A stretch of 64,000 nt of DNA, from assembly GCA_014825775.1 (NCBI GenBank), contig MVAQ01000024.1, forward strand, positions 1-64,000, in the 5' to 3' direction. Positions 12,284-24,043 of this stretch are shown piece after piece. Every line of letters starts with the position of its first letter. The stretch's first letter is position 1. The notes beneath the pieces are model-generated. The model was not told where the DNA came from. It saw only the letters and a program-made list of their open reading frames with translations, and did no database searches. The position numbers and the translations under genes were made by a program. Source of the DNA: Krasilnikovozyma curviuscula (taxonomy: Eukaryota > Basidiomycota > Tremellomycetes > Cystofilobasidiales > Mrakiaceae).

Positions 12284-14748
12284 TTACCAAGATCCGAAGT
12301 CTCCAAAACCACCACCCGTTTTCCTCTTCTTCTTCCCACCGTCTGCCTCTCCATAATAACCCGTTGCTGCAGGCAGTTGAGCTGGACTCGGCGTCGAACC
12401 AGCCACATATTTCCCAACCCCACCTGCGATCTGATCCTCAATCGCGCCCGTCTTCCTCTTTTTCTCCGCCACACCCTTCTCACCCAATTTGTCACCGAAC
12501 CAGTTGACTCTGTCCTTCTCCCGCTCGAGCTTCTTGTCCTCCTTCTCCAACTGAAGCCCCGCGTTCCGCTCCTCCCTCGCGAGCCTTTTCGCGAGCTTCA
12601 CCTTCCACTCCTCAAACGGGTCCTGAAAGATCTCCACTTTGAGGATCTTGAGCTCCCTCAGTGGCCGGTCGGTTCCCTTTTCGGAAGGCACCGATTCCAA
12701 CGCGTTGAGCACTTCTTCGCCGCCGACGAGCTTGCCGAACGCCGTGTGTTTGGTATTGAGGTGCGGTGTAGCACGGAATGTGATGAAGAACTGAGAACTG
12801 TTGAAATATCAAAAAGGATGGGAAATGCATGGTTAGAGAATGGAGTAAGTCTGCAGGGAAAAAAAATCTCACCCATTCGTCGCAGTGCCGTGGTTGGCCA
12901 TCCCAAGCACGCCTCTCTCCGTGAACCTCTCAGCACCCTTCATATCAAACTCATCTCTGAATGGTAGGCCCCAGTACGAGGAACCACCTTTACCGGTACC
13001 AGTTGGGTCACCACCCTAGAAACAATTTGGCAAAGAGATATCAGATGTCAAGCTTCTGAAACACCATGAGCAATTGCGGGTAATGGAAATCTCGAACCTG
13101 GATCATGAATCCTGGAATGTTTCTGTGGAATATGTTGCTGATTTTTGGAAAGGAAATAGTAAGTAACGATGCGTGGAGAAAGATTGTGGGCTGATAACGA
13201 CAACTCACTCGTCGTATTTATTCTCCCTCGCCAGCATGAGGAAGTTGTAACAAGTCTTTGGAGCCTATGTCATTGACCAAAAATAATTTCAATACCACCA
13301 TAATTGGATCAAGTTAGTGAAATTCACAGGCACCGAGAATATCTCATCTTTCAACAGGGCTGCTAACCTTGTCACAATGAAGCTCAATGCTCATGGCTCC
13401 GAGATTGGTGACAATTCGGCAGTATCCTTTGCTCTTGACACCTTTTGCAGTCTTTCCTTTGTCCTACGTAGGAAAAGATGGGCAGCACCATGGTTTCAGA
13501 TGTTAACAATCCCCAAGATAAGATTATCTGTTGTTGAACGAAAGAACTCACCCTCTCGGCCGCAGTGACAATCTCATCAAACATAAACTCTTCCTCGTCA
13601 AACAGTGCCTGCTCTGTCTTGGTTGACACGTCCATCGAAGTCGACGTGAATGACGCCGCGGTATAGCCCGTCGAGGTGCCCGATGCAAGATGGCTCTGTC
13701 TCGCTGCTTTCGGCTTGGCAGCGACGATGCCTTCCTTCTTCGAGACCGTTGCAATCTCTTTCCCTTCTTCCTCAAGCGGTGTCGGCGTCGCCGTGCTGGC
13801 TGACTTCAAAGCCAGTTCTTTGAGGATCTTAGCGGTGCTGCCGAGGGCGGAGCCAGCGACATTGATGCCTTTCAACGGGTCCTTCATCTCGTCCTTCGAC
13901 ACCTCTTTCCCCATCTTGACATAATCAAAGGTAGCCAGTTCGCGGCCAGAGAGGTTGTGTGGGTCCTGTAATGTGACGATGTCACTCCTCTCAAAAGGCG
14001 TGTCATCAATGAGGTCGCGCAGGGATTTAGGCTTGAGGCACAATCGCTGAATAGTTTCGTACGAGTAGACGTTTCCCGTGGGACGAAGGAAGACTATGTG
14101 TGTGTGAGGTGTGAAGGGCTTGAACGAGACGGGGTCCATGATTGCATTTGTGGTTGAATTGCGGTGGAATTGGAGAGGGAGGAGCTGGGAGGCCTTGAGA
14201 GGGAGCGAGGTGACAGGGTCTGACAAAAAAAAGATACATTACTTTACTAAATCAATAGTCTTCTGGATGAAAGAAGACAGGGAAGAAATGGAAAGATGGT
14301 GGATATTTGCCAAAGACTCACTAGTTCCGAACTTCTTCATGTAGGGGATGATGTTTGTGAGCTCGAAACAGTCAGCCTCTTTACCATCTTCCCTAATGAC
14401 AGCTACAGGCACGTCGAATGCTGTCAGCGACAAGGCACAGCAGTCGAACGGCAGTCGTTGGAACTCGACGGTTTTTGGTTTGCCTAGGTGGCCTGAGGAG
14501 CCTGCCGTGTGGGAGCCCGAGGCATGCTCGCTGGGATAGAACACATAGGAAAGAGTCAGAGAAGAGAAGGGAGGAGAGTCTAGTCAGTGGATTGATGTGG
14601 AGTTGACGTATGTAGGTTGTTTGGGACGTACGAATGAGTAACGTAGAGCTTGTCTGCGAAAGAGAGAAACAGGTCGAGTCAATATCAGCTAATAGGCAAA
14701 AAAGAGATTGCAGCCGTTTGATATGTGCTAACCTGAATTGTGTCCCAT
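12284..14748 (-). CDS. U-box/RING cyclophilin, PPIL2 (Cyp60/Cyp8) class
   Basis: A nuclear peptidyl-prolyl isomerase with an N-terminal modified RING (U-box), associated with the spliceosome in other eukaryotes and carrying E3-ligase potential. Two tiny 5' exons are needed: MGHNS at 14748, then a 22-nt exon for DKLYVTH, then [11 protein letters not shown]. The U-box region shows [32 protein letters not shown] and the second half [19 protein letters not shown], with [15 protein letters not shown]. After an Ala/Thr-rich linker the cyclophilin fold follows: [50 protein letters not shown] and [13 protein letters not shown]. The catalytic Arg is in FHRN and the drug-pocket residues are conserved in order. 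A charged coiled tail ends GGFGDFGSW. The start codon is divergent from the HSF gene. Confidence 0.93.
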
Positions 14749-15627
14749 TCTTTTTTTTACGACAAAGACGAGCGTTGGAGGTTGGATGGCAAAACACTCG
14801 ACGAGCCAAAAGAACTTTACGAGAGGCTGAGCGACAAGAAAAAGGGGGTTTCCCTGTGGTGACTTTCTTGTACTGGTTGATTTTTTGGAACGAAGGTACT
14901 GGTTGAACCGTACGAGTAGGCTGATGGTATGTTTGTGATGGGTCGTTCGATCGTGATGAGTGCGGGCATTACAAGCTGCAGGACGACGCAGTGTGAGGTG
15001 ATGTAGACAACGATAATGGATTATAGTACCACTGATTCTTCTATCAGAGCAACTGGCAAGCTAGAGGACTGGAGATCCACCTTGCCAACGCACGCAAATG
15101 TAGTGTTTTCCTTGGAACGACAAGCCCCTTGGGCCATCTCCGTGCCAGGTACCTCACATTGACATTGTGATGCACTCTGTGCTGCTCTAGATGAGTCTAT
15201 CCTTTTCGCTGTGAGTTTGTCACTCCCGCAATCTCGTCCAATTCAGAAATCAAAACAAAGTCGGGGTTGGTAATCGAATACGGCTGGGGATCTCTTTGAA
15301 ATAACCCTCTGGCTGATCCTTCACTGTAACGTGCTCTCCTTTTTTATTTTTACCCTTGAGAAGAGAACAAGGTCGAGTTGCAATATTTCATTTCGTTGAC
15401 ATTATTGGATGGTCCGACCCCAGCAGCCCCGAAATCGAAGGATGGAAATCACAAGCAAAATGGTAACTTGAAACGAGCAACCACACCCTTCCTTCAGAAG
15501 GAACTCTCAATATTTTTTGCGCTGTCTTTCTTTCAAAGTGAGAGAGGTGAGTGACTGTGTGACTGAGCGAGTGAGGCATCTCTGCAGAGAGGAAATGGTT
15601 GGTGACCGACAGTGCTTTCCTCCAGCA
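14749..15627. promoter_or_regulatory. Long divergent intergenic region, cyclophilin / HSF-type factor
   Basis: About 880 bases between two outward-facing starts form one of the longest gaps in the window, fitting a regulated promoter for the transcription factor. No coding exon, tRNA or clear operator is visible. An upstream in-frame ATG at 15595 could extend the HSF protein by 11 residues. Confidence 0.4.
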
Positions 15628-17406
15628 ATGGCTGCGTCGTCTTTTTCTCTTCCTCCTGGGGCCCAACCACTACAAATCCCAACAACGTCTAACCCACTCA
15701 TCAACAACAACAGCCTCAGATTCCATCCAAACAACCACCTTGACAACTACCCTGTCCACTACCCTTTGCTTCCTCCTCCCTCTGGAGCAATCAGGCCCAG
15801 GTCGAGCGTCACCAACACAACCGTCGATCATAGATCCCAGCATATGGGTAGGAACGCTCTTGGTTTGATGGTCGACACAAGATATCACTTGGGCGGAGGA
15901 GGAGGGGTTGCAAGATCGTCGTCGACCAGTACATCGGACCTGTCATTGAGACCGCACAAGAAGTTGAAGGCTCCAGCGTGAGTCACTTCTTCCTCTCTAT
16001 CTCATTTGGAGAAGTAAATATTCATCTTGATTACAGTAAGAGACCACCATTCACTGAGAAACTCTACGAGTGAGTACCATCACTCTAAATTCAACGAGAT
16101 CGACCTGCGCACACCAAACAGATGCTGATATTATCGCTTTTCCTGGTCCGACAGATTGCTGTAAGTATTGATTATTACTTTACTCCTTGAATCAAATAGT
16201 GGGTTTCGTCGCTGATGGCCCTCGATGTACAGATCCAATCCTTCGTCTCAAGAAGTAAGTGTCTTTTCGAAAGAACATTGTTCTTCAGAAGGTTATCTCT
16301 GACCAGTCGAGTGGTCCTCTTTACTAATAGCTAATCCATTGGAACAGTAAGTTTAATTTTTCTTTAAAGATCAATGAGAAGGATGTTAAACCACTGGGTT
16401 GAAACAGTGGTTGGCGATGAGATCGTCATCTCTAACCCAAAGCGTCTGATGGACTACATTAAGAAGAGGAAAGGTACGTCTCTCATCTGCTTTCTTCAGA
16501 TCCTAAGGTTAAATGTTAACAGCAAACAGCTCCCTCTGTAGTTTTCTCCCAGTCGCATTTTTCTAGCTTTACGCGACAGCTCAACATCTACGGCTTCATG
16601 AGACGAAAGAAGGAGACACTCAAAGATGGTTCCTCCAGTACCTGGAGTAAGCCGCCTCTCTTCTTCAAATCGCTGTCACTCACTCAAGCACTTGCTTTTA
16701 ATGCAGCCCACCAGACCTTACGACGGGACTCCCCTGCGACAGAAGTGAGCCAATACAAACGACGCGTGGCCCCTTCAGTCGACAACGCCTCGCTCATCTG
16801 CTCGTCCAGCGGCGACAGCTTCGAGAGCGCCGTCTTCTCCCCCTCACCGCCAATGGAAAACTCTGAAGATACATGCTCCTTGGGAATGGACGATGTTGCA
16901 GCGTCAACCCCAAGCTCGTCCTCTCTCACCGTCGGAATTCAGCACTATCCCGTTCATCCTGACGGATACGGATACACCTATGACACGAGGGACTGGTCTG
17001 TCTCTCCGAACCACTCAGACATGTATCTCTACGGTAATTGATCTTCCATCCTTCCTGCTAAATAGGTTGAAGCCCAAATTACTGACTTGCGGCGCATCAG
17101 CAGTCCCCTCACCATGTAATCACACGCCTCACACATATCTTCCTCACCCTCAATCGGAGCTCAAGCTCCCACCGACGTTCTCTCTCACCGATGCATCCTC
17201 CTGGAGGTCCGTATATACCTGCTCGTTGATCTCATACGCTTTTCCATATTGTTTTCTCAACGGTTTCGAAATGTAGCACTCTGTCAAATGCCCGACACGC
17301 CCACCCAGCCCCTCCTGCTACCGCGCCGTTAATTAGGCACACTGCGTTCTGGAGCGGTGACTCCATGGTTGGCTGTGGTGGTCAGCAGCAGCAGAGATAC
17401 TACTGA
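15628..17406 (+). CDS. HSF-type DNA-binding transcription factor
   Basis: A nuclear regulator with a winged-helix heat-shock-factor domain (Hsf1/Sfl1/Mga1 superfamily). The Pro/Asn-rich N-terminus runs from MAASSFSLPPGAQPL. The DNA-binding domain is broken by many small introns: KRPPFTEKLYE, then a 6-nt microexon completing ELLS, then NPSSQE. Next comes DEIVISNPKRLMDYIKKRK, then VVFSQSHFSSFTRQLNIYGF, which includes the recognition helix, and MRRKKETLKDGSSSTW. The joins between NPSSQE and DEIVIS are ambiguous. One path gives EVIEWSS, the family tryptophan, but also an insertion of about 20 residues. The C-terminal half is Ser/Pro-rich with no clear heptad-repeat trimerisation domain, so it resembles Sfl1/Mga1-like fungal factors more than true Hsf1. 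The last exon ends GGQQQQRYY at 17406. Confidence 0.85.
16155..16160 (+). other. 6-nt microexon in the HSF-type gene
   Basis: The six bases ATTGCT lie between an acceptor (CGACAG) and a donor (GTAAGT). Joined to the flanking exons they complete TAC GAA TTG CTA TCC, giving YELLS. Skipping them would delete two residues from the first helix of the DNA-binding domain while keeping frame, so the exon could in principle be optional. Confidence 0.75.
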
Positions 17407-17920
17407 GTGCACTGCCCTTGCGGCCGAGGCGGTGTTGCTCCCATTAGGAGTCAGTCCCATCCATCTTACTCAGCGCGAGAGAGGGTTTTCTTGGAAAAGA
17501 TATGTGGAGTTGAGCTACGCTGGTGTGGTCTGTTCATTTTTTTTCTTGAAAAAATATGTTGTACTTTTGCGCAGTGCTTAGTAGGCGCTTTCTTGATCCA
17601 TGCAATCTTGATGTTTTTATTTTTTTTGCTCTGGAGAACGAAACATGTAAGATCCGTGCGTGAATTTGTGGGGTATAAAGTGACAAGGGCAAGAAGCGGA
17701 AGTGTGGAAAAGTTCACATATATGGTGAGGTATATGAGAGTTTCTAAATTACACATGCTACGGTAAGTGGAAAGGAAAAGATACAATTTTGTGTGGTGCG
17801 TGGTGGTGATGGACGATGCTTTATGCGGAGAAATAGAAAAAAAAAGAAAAAAAAGGCGTAACAGACGATGTAAAGGGTAACGAAGTGTTTGTTGTGGTGA
17901 TGTTAAGATAGCGAGTACGT
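17407..17920. other. Convergent 3' region with T-rich and A-rich runs
   Basis: About 510 bases lie between the HSF stop and the stop of the next gene on the other strand. The stretch is T-rich near 17535-17560 and 17615-17630 and A-rich near 17836-17856, consistent with two abutting 3' UTRs. No gene is supported. Confidence 0.45.
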
Positions 17921-20769
17921 TCAACTAGTCATGTCCATTCTCAACTTGGTGGCCTCTTCAACAAACTCTTGGCGGACGGTTTTGGAACTTGGATCACTGC
18001 TAGTATTGGGGAATACAGCGAGAGGAGTGAGGTCTTCGTTGAGCGATTCGCTTCTCGTCGGCGAATCTGTTCCTGAACCAGATGGAGACGAAAGAATCAC
18101 TACGGACAAGCAAACAGGTCAGCAGTCAGCTCACAAATCTCAGAAGAAAAGAAGAAGGAACACACAGTCGGGAATCTGATGCTTGTTGGTTGCACCAGAA
18201 CCCTCTGCACTAGTCGACCGCGTCTCCGAACCAGACGAGATGCTAGCGTCAACATCAGACGACACGACGCTCGCGGTGCTGAAGTCCCTCTTCTTACTCA
18301 GCGTCCTTCCGCGTTCATCATACGTTGGAATTGATCCGAAGCTGGGCAGTGTAAAAGCAGTGTTGGGGTCGAAGTCGAGTGGCAAGCCGTTGCTGTCGCT
18401 TTGTGGGTGTTGTGGCGGAGACGAGTTATTGTCCCAGGGTAAAGGTGTATGCGATGAAGGTGGGGGGATTACTTCGTTACCTTCGTGGTCATAGGATATA
18501 TATAATGAAGCTGGTGAAAATTGCTCTGGCGTCAACGCTGGTGGTGTAGCTGAGGTAGTTGTTGGTTGCTGACGAGGAAGGTCCATGGTTGCAGGGTTCT
18601 TGAGGACACTGAACGCGAGATCTCTGGATGGGATAGGTTCAGGCCCATCAGCTGCATTTGTACCGAGCTGAGAAGAGTATCTTCGTCGTGTTGAGGGTGA
18701 GGGCGAAGGAGTAGGTAAGTTGGGAGGGGAGAGGTTCAAATCGGTCAAGACACGTTCCAGGAGCATCGAATGGTGGAGAAGCGATGTGTGAGTGAGATGG
18801 AGGTTTTGAAGATGAGATTGGAGCTACAAAAGAGGTAGGGTCGGCTGTCAGGTCCAGAAGGAGAGAAAAAGTAGCGTGAAACCCACTCCAGCCTCTCTCA
18901 TCGCTGCTTCTCTTAAGAAAGCGTCCAGAGTAGCAATCCTTCGTCTCATGTCATCCATCTCCAAGAAACAACTTTCTTCGCGAATAAGAGCTAGAAGAAA
19001 GGATCGACCGCGAGTCAGTATGAAGTAATGTGCATAGACGCGAAGTTAAGGCACTCACCTGAATCCCTCTCCTGTTGAGTCTTTAACAACGCACTCTTCA
19101 AATCACTGATATCCTTCAACATAGAGTTTTCCTTCACTTGCCATGCATTGCTACTTTCTGCTTCCATTTCAGGGACAACAGCGACGGAGACAATGCTCGA
19201 CTGCGACACCTTCTTCTTCAAAGAGTGCCGCGCACCGCCGGAAGCACTTGAAGACGACGACGACACGGATCTTCCGTCCCACGAGTAAGGATCGAAGCCA
19301 TTGGGCTGCAGAGTAGAACTCGCGGCAACCGGTCCTTTTGGAGCGATTATTGGCGACGTCGGTGAAGTGGATGGGACATTGGTCGATTGGTTGTGGTTCC
19401 GGTGTGGGTGAGAGACCTGAAGAGTCGTTGATTTCAATTGTGAAGGGCCCACAGAGGTTGACGCTGATGGCAGACCAATTTCCAACGAGGAAGTTTGGCC
19501 AGTGTTGTCAGTAACACCTTCACCAGTAGCACTTTTGCTTCGAGCACCAGACGACTTCCTTCGTTTCTCGCTCCTGTTTTTCTTTCCATTAGCAACCACT
19601 TCGAATGGGTTTCTGTTGACAGTAACCGTAGTGCCAGTCTCTGTACCGGTTTCATCGAACGGGTTCAAGAGAAGCTGCGCTGGAGGGGGCAATGACGAGA
19701 GTTGGCGGAGAGGTGATGGTGATTCAGGCGGCTGAGTAAACGGGGCAGTCATAGGCGACAGTGCCGGCGAAGAGACAGATATCAAAGATACGAAGGACGC
19801 TACTGTTGCAGTCGACGCTGCCTGCTCAGCCGACAATGATGTCAAGCCTGTGACAACAGCTTCTGGTGCTGATGGGAATTCACCACCGTCCTCCTGTTGC
19901 AGAAACAAGAGGTTCTTTGCTGTCTGGGATGAGTGAGTAACAGGCGTTGTTGCTGCTGCTATCAGTGTCGTCGTCGATATGGTTGATGACAGCGCAGCGT
20001 CGGAGCTTCGTCGGCTGGCTCGTTTCGACGACGATGGGGAGGCGAGATGAGAGTCAATGGATCGCGAAACTCCGCCAGTGACACTTGATTTCCTCTTGGA
20101 TTTGTTTCCTGCCTTTTTGATTGAGCCTCCCATTGTAGTACCTCTTGTGAACGTCCTGTATCCTTCGTCGGCACCGCTTGCCGCAAGGTTGACGTCGTGA
20201 TCTCCAGTATCTTTCCTCAGCTCCTGAGCTATTTTCTCTGACATTTTCTTTTTGACTCCTCTCTGATATCGTTCCCACAACAGGTGGATTCCTCCGATGA
20301 CGGCAAGTGTGGCAAGAATGAGGAGGAGCAAGGAGTTACTGGGATTGCTCTTGAACTCCTGCCAGATGGTCAGAGAAGGGGATGGAAGTCGAGTCTTGAG
20401 TCGACTTTTTCCTGTTTTGGAGATGGTGCTAGTCATCTTCAGCCAGTCAGGCGGCGTCGTTAATGACTGCGTTTTGCTGCTGCTGCTGGTGCCGCCAAGG
20501 ACCAAGACCTTTCCTACCAGCGGAGCAAGACCTGTCCAGAGTTAACTTTTGAGATAATGACTACAGTTGGAGAAGAGGGGCTGAAAGGAGAAATATCTCG
20601 TTTGCTCTGTTGTCGTCTGGTGACAGGGGGAACAGGTGAGACGAACAAGAGGGCAGCATGGGTCAGTTTCACCTTGGTTGTCGACAACACCGACACACAG
20701 CCCAAAAGGAAGGCGTTACTCACGAATAGGATTTCTACTGGTCTGATGGGTACTAGATGGTGGTTTCAT
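17921..20769 (-). CDS. Single-pass membrane protein with coiled coil and low-complexity regions
   Basis: I do not recognise this family. Exon 1 at 20769 (MKPPSSTHQTSRNPI) joins in frame to RLAPLVGKVLVLGG. A single transmembrane helix follows (SNSLLLLILATLAVIGGIHLL) with an intensely basic flank (WERYQRGVKKK). A long Ser/Thr/Pro-rich region leads to a probable coiled coil: AWQVKENSMLKDISDLKSALLK, then EMDDMRRRIATLDAFLKEA, then LQSHLQNLHLTHTSLLHHSM. The tail contains PSSHTPLPWDNNSSPP and ends in EFVEEATKLRMDMTS with the stop at 17921. A shorter start (MTSTISKTGK at 20436) is possible. With one hydrophobic helix and no cleavable signal it is probably a type II or tail-facing-cytosol protein of the ER or nuclear envelope; that is inference. 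Confidence 0.72.
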
Positions 20770-21502
20770 AGATAAACAGGGAGAAAATGGATGAGATGGG
20801 TGTCAGCTGGCTGGTTAGAAGAAACTGACTGCAGACCGTACGAGTGGAACGGAAAATTGGTGTCTGTCACCTCAAGCAAGATGCTCTCAACCCTGCAGCA
20901 TACCCATTCTTCTCACTCTTATGAAATAGATACACATTCCACATCAAAATCGTTAACCGAAAACGCACCTTGTTTGTGCAATGACGGTCGGGATGGATCG
21001 TTTCCCCGTGTGCTCACTGCTGTGATTCCCCTGTCCTGTTCGAGCACAGTTCCTGTCAACCACTGGTCAAATTCTGTATTGCACTGGGGCTTGAAAAGTG
21101 CAGATTCGTTCTGGATGAATGACGAATTAGCTGTTTGACTGTTTTGGTTCTCCGAGCGAACGTGAAACGTTGGTGACCCAAAAACCAGAGGCGATGTACC
21201 TGTCCCTTCAACATTTCCAATTCTCTCCCAAGCTATCAACATATTATCTACTGGCTATTGTTAACATCTCACCAATGAAAGGAACCAGGGAAGGGAATTG
21301 AGTATAGGATTTCAGCCGTAAACCTATTTTCTCCCTCAGAAAGAAAAGCCTTCGAGCGCGTCCCACAACCAGGGGGTCATTTGGCCCTCTAACCACTCCC
21401 CCCTCTTCCTCTCCCTCTCCCATCCCCCCCTTCTCTTTCTCTCCCTCCACCTCTTGTTTCCTGTAGCTGAAAACCACACACTCATTTGAATAGTTTCTCA
21501 AG
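20770..21502. promoter_or_regulatory. Divergent intergenic region with a long CT tract
   Basis: About 730 bases lie between a minus-strand start and the plus-strand start at 21503. Small open frames occur on both strands without family resemblance. The most visible element is a pyrimidine-rich stretch at about 21385-21461, just upstream of the secreted-protein gene. Confidence 0.4.
21385..21461 (+). promoter_or_regulatory. Polypyrimidine (CT/C-run) promoter tract
   Basis: Nearly pure C/T sequence with C runs ends about 40 bases before the ATG of the GPI-protein gene. CT-rich boxes close to the start are common in promoters of highly expressed fungal genes. The role is inferred from position and composition only. 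Confidence 0.45.
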
Positions 21503-23507
21503 ATGTTTGGTGTTGTCGGTGCTACTGCAGCCCTCCTGCTGTCTTTCTCGCTGAAGGTCCATGCTCTTTCGTCGTGTATCGCATTCGACACCTCATTCAA
21601 CTTGCTCGTCTTTGGTGGGACTAATGATGTCTCATTGGGTGCTGCCTCTTCTTGGGCTTGTGAGTAATCACAAAGTTTGCTGAGACTTTTTTCTCTGTCT
21701 TGACCCTTGCTCTCCTTTCTTTGTTTACAGCCCCCACTGCGTCAACCATTACTGCGAGCTCAGGAAGACCGTAGGTAGAACATTCTATCTTCTTTGTGTT
21801 TCTGTTATAGTCGTTTACGTAGTATCTCTTCAGCCCGTTCACTGGAACAAACACCACTTGCTTCCTTGCCCAGGTCAGTCACCCAGCGAAAACATACAAA
21901 ACTTTCCGTCATCCCTGACAATTAATGTATTTGCACAGTACTCCAATGCCATCTATGTACTCGGAGCAGATGCGTCAAGTCTCTCAGTACGTTCCCTCTC
22001 TCGTCCACGGGCCTCGTCGTCGCCGACGGACAGCGCGTTTGCCGTTTCATCCCAAAATAAATCAGAACGCCCGCTTGTAAACTTTGGTGTTTTTATTTTT
22101 TTTTGCTCACGCGTTTTTTTCATCTTTGCTGCGATCAGGATATCTACATCTTCAACGTTGCCTCTTCTTCCTGGTCTAAGCAAACAACAACTAGCGCTCC
22201 AACTTGGACCAACGCCGGCACCGTCTTGGATCATGACACTAACACTTTTTTCACCCGTGAGCTCTGTCAATTATACAGCTCGAGTACATTACTAGATTAA
22301 CTTACTCACTTTCTTTCCTCTACGTCAGTATATGGCAGTCAACTCTGGCAACTCGACTTCTCCTCCATCACTACAACTGCCAACTCCTCATCGCTCGTCT
22401 GGACTACCGCCAGTGCCAACTCGCAGCCATTCGACTCGACTTCCTACACCCCGGTCATGGCTTTGGCATCGAACCACATCAACTTCATCGGCGCACCTGG
22501 ATTGAGCGCTGGATCAGCTGACTTGTTTGTCATACATTGTAAGTCCTGATTCAGTCCCATCTCTGAATCTTGTCATCAAAGGAGAGCTTCGCAAATAACT
22601 GATACGAGATTTGTTGGTTGTGTATAGACGCTTACTGGCAACCAACTTCCCAGTCCTACCCAACATTGGACTCTGGGTCCTCGTTCCCATCTTCTCACGG
22701 ACAGGCCACCAGTTTCTTCTTGGACAGCGATGATGTGAGAGCAACAGCAGCTTTATTCGCCCTTGTACTCCTTTAAATTGAATGCCACTACTTTTGTAGG
22801 CTCAATACCAATTCGCCTTCGTTCCAGATGACTACTCCGACACCTACATCATCACTCATTGGACTTCTGCTTCCGGAACTGATCCTGTAAGTTTATTTTC
22901 CATTTACTGGATTCAATAACCTAACCTCGAAGGCTAATTGACCATCGTTCTCGCTCAGACCCAAGACGAGCCATCTGGAATCGCCAACTACATCAACACG
23001 ACGCAGACGCTCCCAGCTCCAACAATCAAAGATACTTCTTCGATGTACGCTGCTTCGGACGTGAACCTTGTCCAATTGACCTCATCTGGCGAGTTGTACT
23101 ACATCACTGCGCTGCAATCCTCATCCTTCGCGGTTCCATCCAGCACCTGGAACCAGATTGGCTACACACTCTCTGGTGTAACTGGCCAGTCATCTGCTAC
23201 CTCAGCAGCAGCCACCACTGGCAGCGCTGCTGCTTCCGGGTCTGCAGCAGCATCTGGCGCGTCTACCAGTGCAAAGGTAACGGCGAAGGCTTCAGGAAGC
23301 GCCGCTGCTTCCGCTTCTGCCGCTGCCTCTGCGAGTGCGAGCAAGACTGGTGGTGCAAAGCTCAGCTCGACGTTGAATCAGGGTGGGCTGGCGCTAGCTG
23401 TCGCCATCTTTGCGTTTGCTTGGTGAGTCCACCACATCGCGCGATAATCTTTGTGTTAAAAACTAACTTGACTGGTCTTTTCTTTACCCTTCTTATTTAG
23501 GTTGTAA
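21503..23507 (+). CDS. Secreted GPI-anchored protein, Kelch/beta-propeller-like
   Basis: The start MFGVVGATAALLLSFSL leads into a signal peptide ending near VHA. Exons then spell repeated propeller-like blades: AFDTSFNLLVFGGTND, QYSNAIYVLGADASS, DIYIFNVASSSWSKQ, HINFIGAPGLSAGS and VNLVQLTSSGELYYI. These hydrophobic strand plus Gly-Gly or W endings recall Kelch repeats, although the repeat is degenerate. The C-terminus is a Ser/Ala-rich stalk (SGSAAASGSAAASGAS) followed by a short hydrophobic end (GLALAVAIFAFAWL), the pattern of a GPI attachment signal. The last intron falls inside the penultimate codon, so the final exon carries only one base of Trp, one Leu codon and the stop. The likely location is the cell wall or plasma membrane; the ligand is unknown. 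Confidence 0.82.
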
Positions 23508-24043
23508 ACAAAATTGAATGGTGGTCCGTCCACGATTTCGCTGGTTCATCCTTTCCAAAATCTTAGGTAGAACATAATGTGATAGGTTGTGCTGCCCTCT
23601 CTCTGTCTCTTTTCGAACCTGGACTTTCATTTGCATTTTCCTACTCGATTCCTTGCATTGATGTTTATCCCCTTCAGTCACTATTTTATGTATTATGGTG
23701 CTCAAAAATGACAAAATAAGACTGAAATGGTAGCAAGTCTTGTCTCCATCGAGAATGACGGTAATTGTAGGTTAACTCGACGCCGAAAGCCAACATGGTT
23801 GCAGTTGACTCAAGGTATTCGAGACCACCTTGGAGGAATACTCCTTGATTCAGCGTGGCGTTGATTTACCGGACCCGCCAGTGGGCAGGATTTACTGCCT
23901 CCAGATTATTTTCCTACTGTGTGCACCCCCAACTTCGATTGATCAACCTTATCAAGTCCTTTCGAATACATCAAAAGGACTCTTAGTACAGATCTCCTTC
24001 GGAACGCACAGAATCACACAAGAGGGACTCATAAAACTTTCAA
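23508..24043 (+). promoter_or_regulatory. Intergenic region before TIF6
   Basis: This is the 3' region of the surface-protein gene and the promoter of TIF6. No coding exon is supported; the open frame around 23830 is out of frame with TIF6. No specific element is recognised. Confidence 0.35.

Noticed and set aside
20791..21138. Small plus-strand protein in the 20.8-21.1 kb gap
   Set aside because: No homology, no intron evidence and unusual composition; probably chance.
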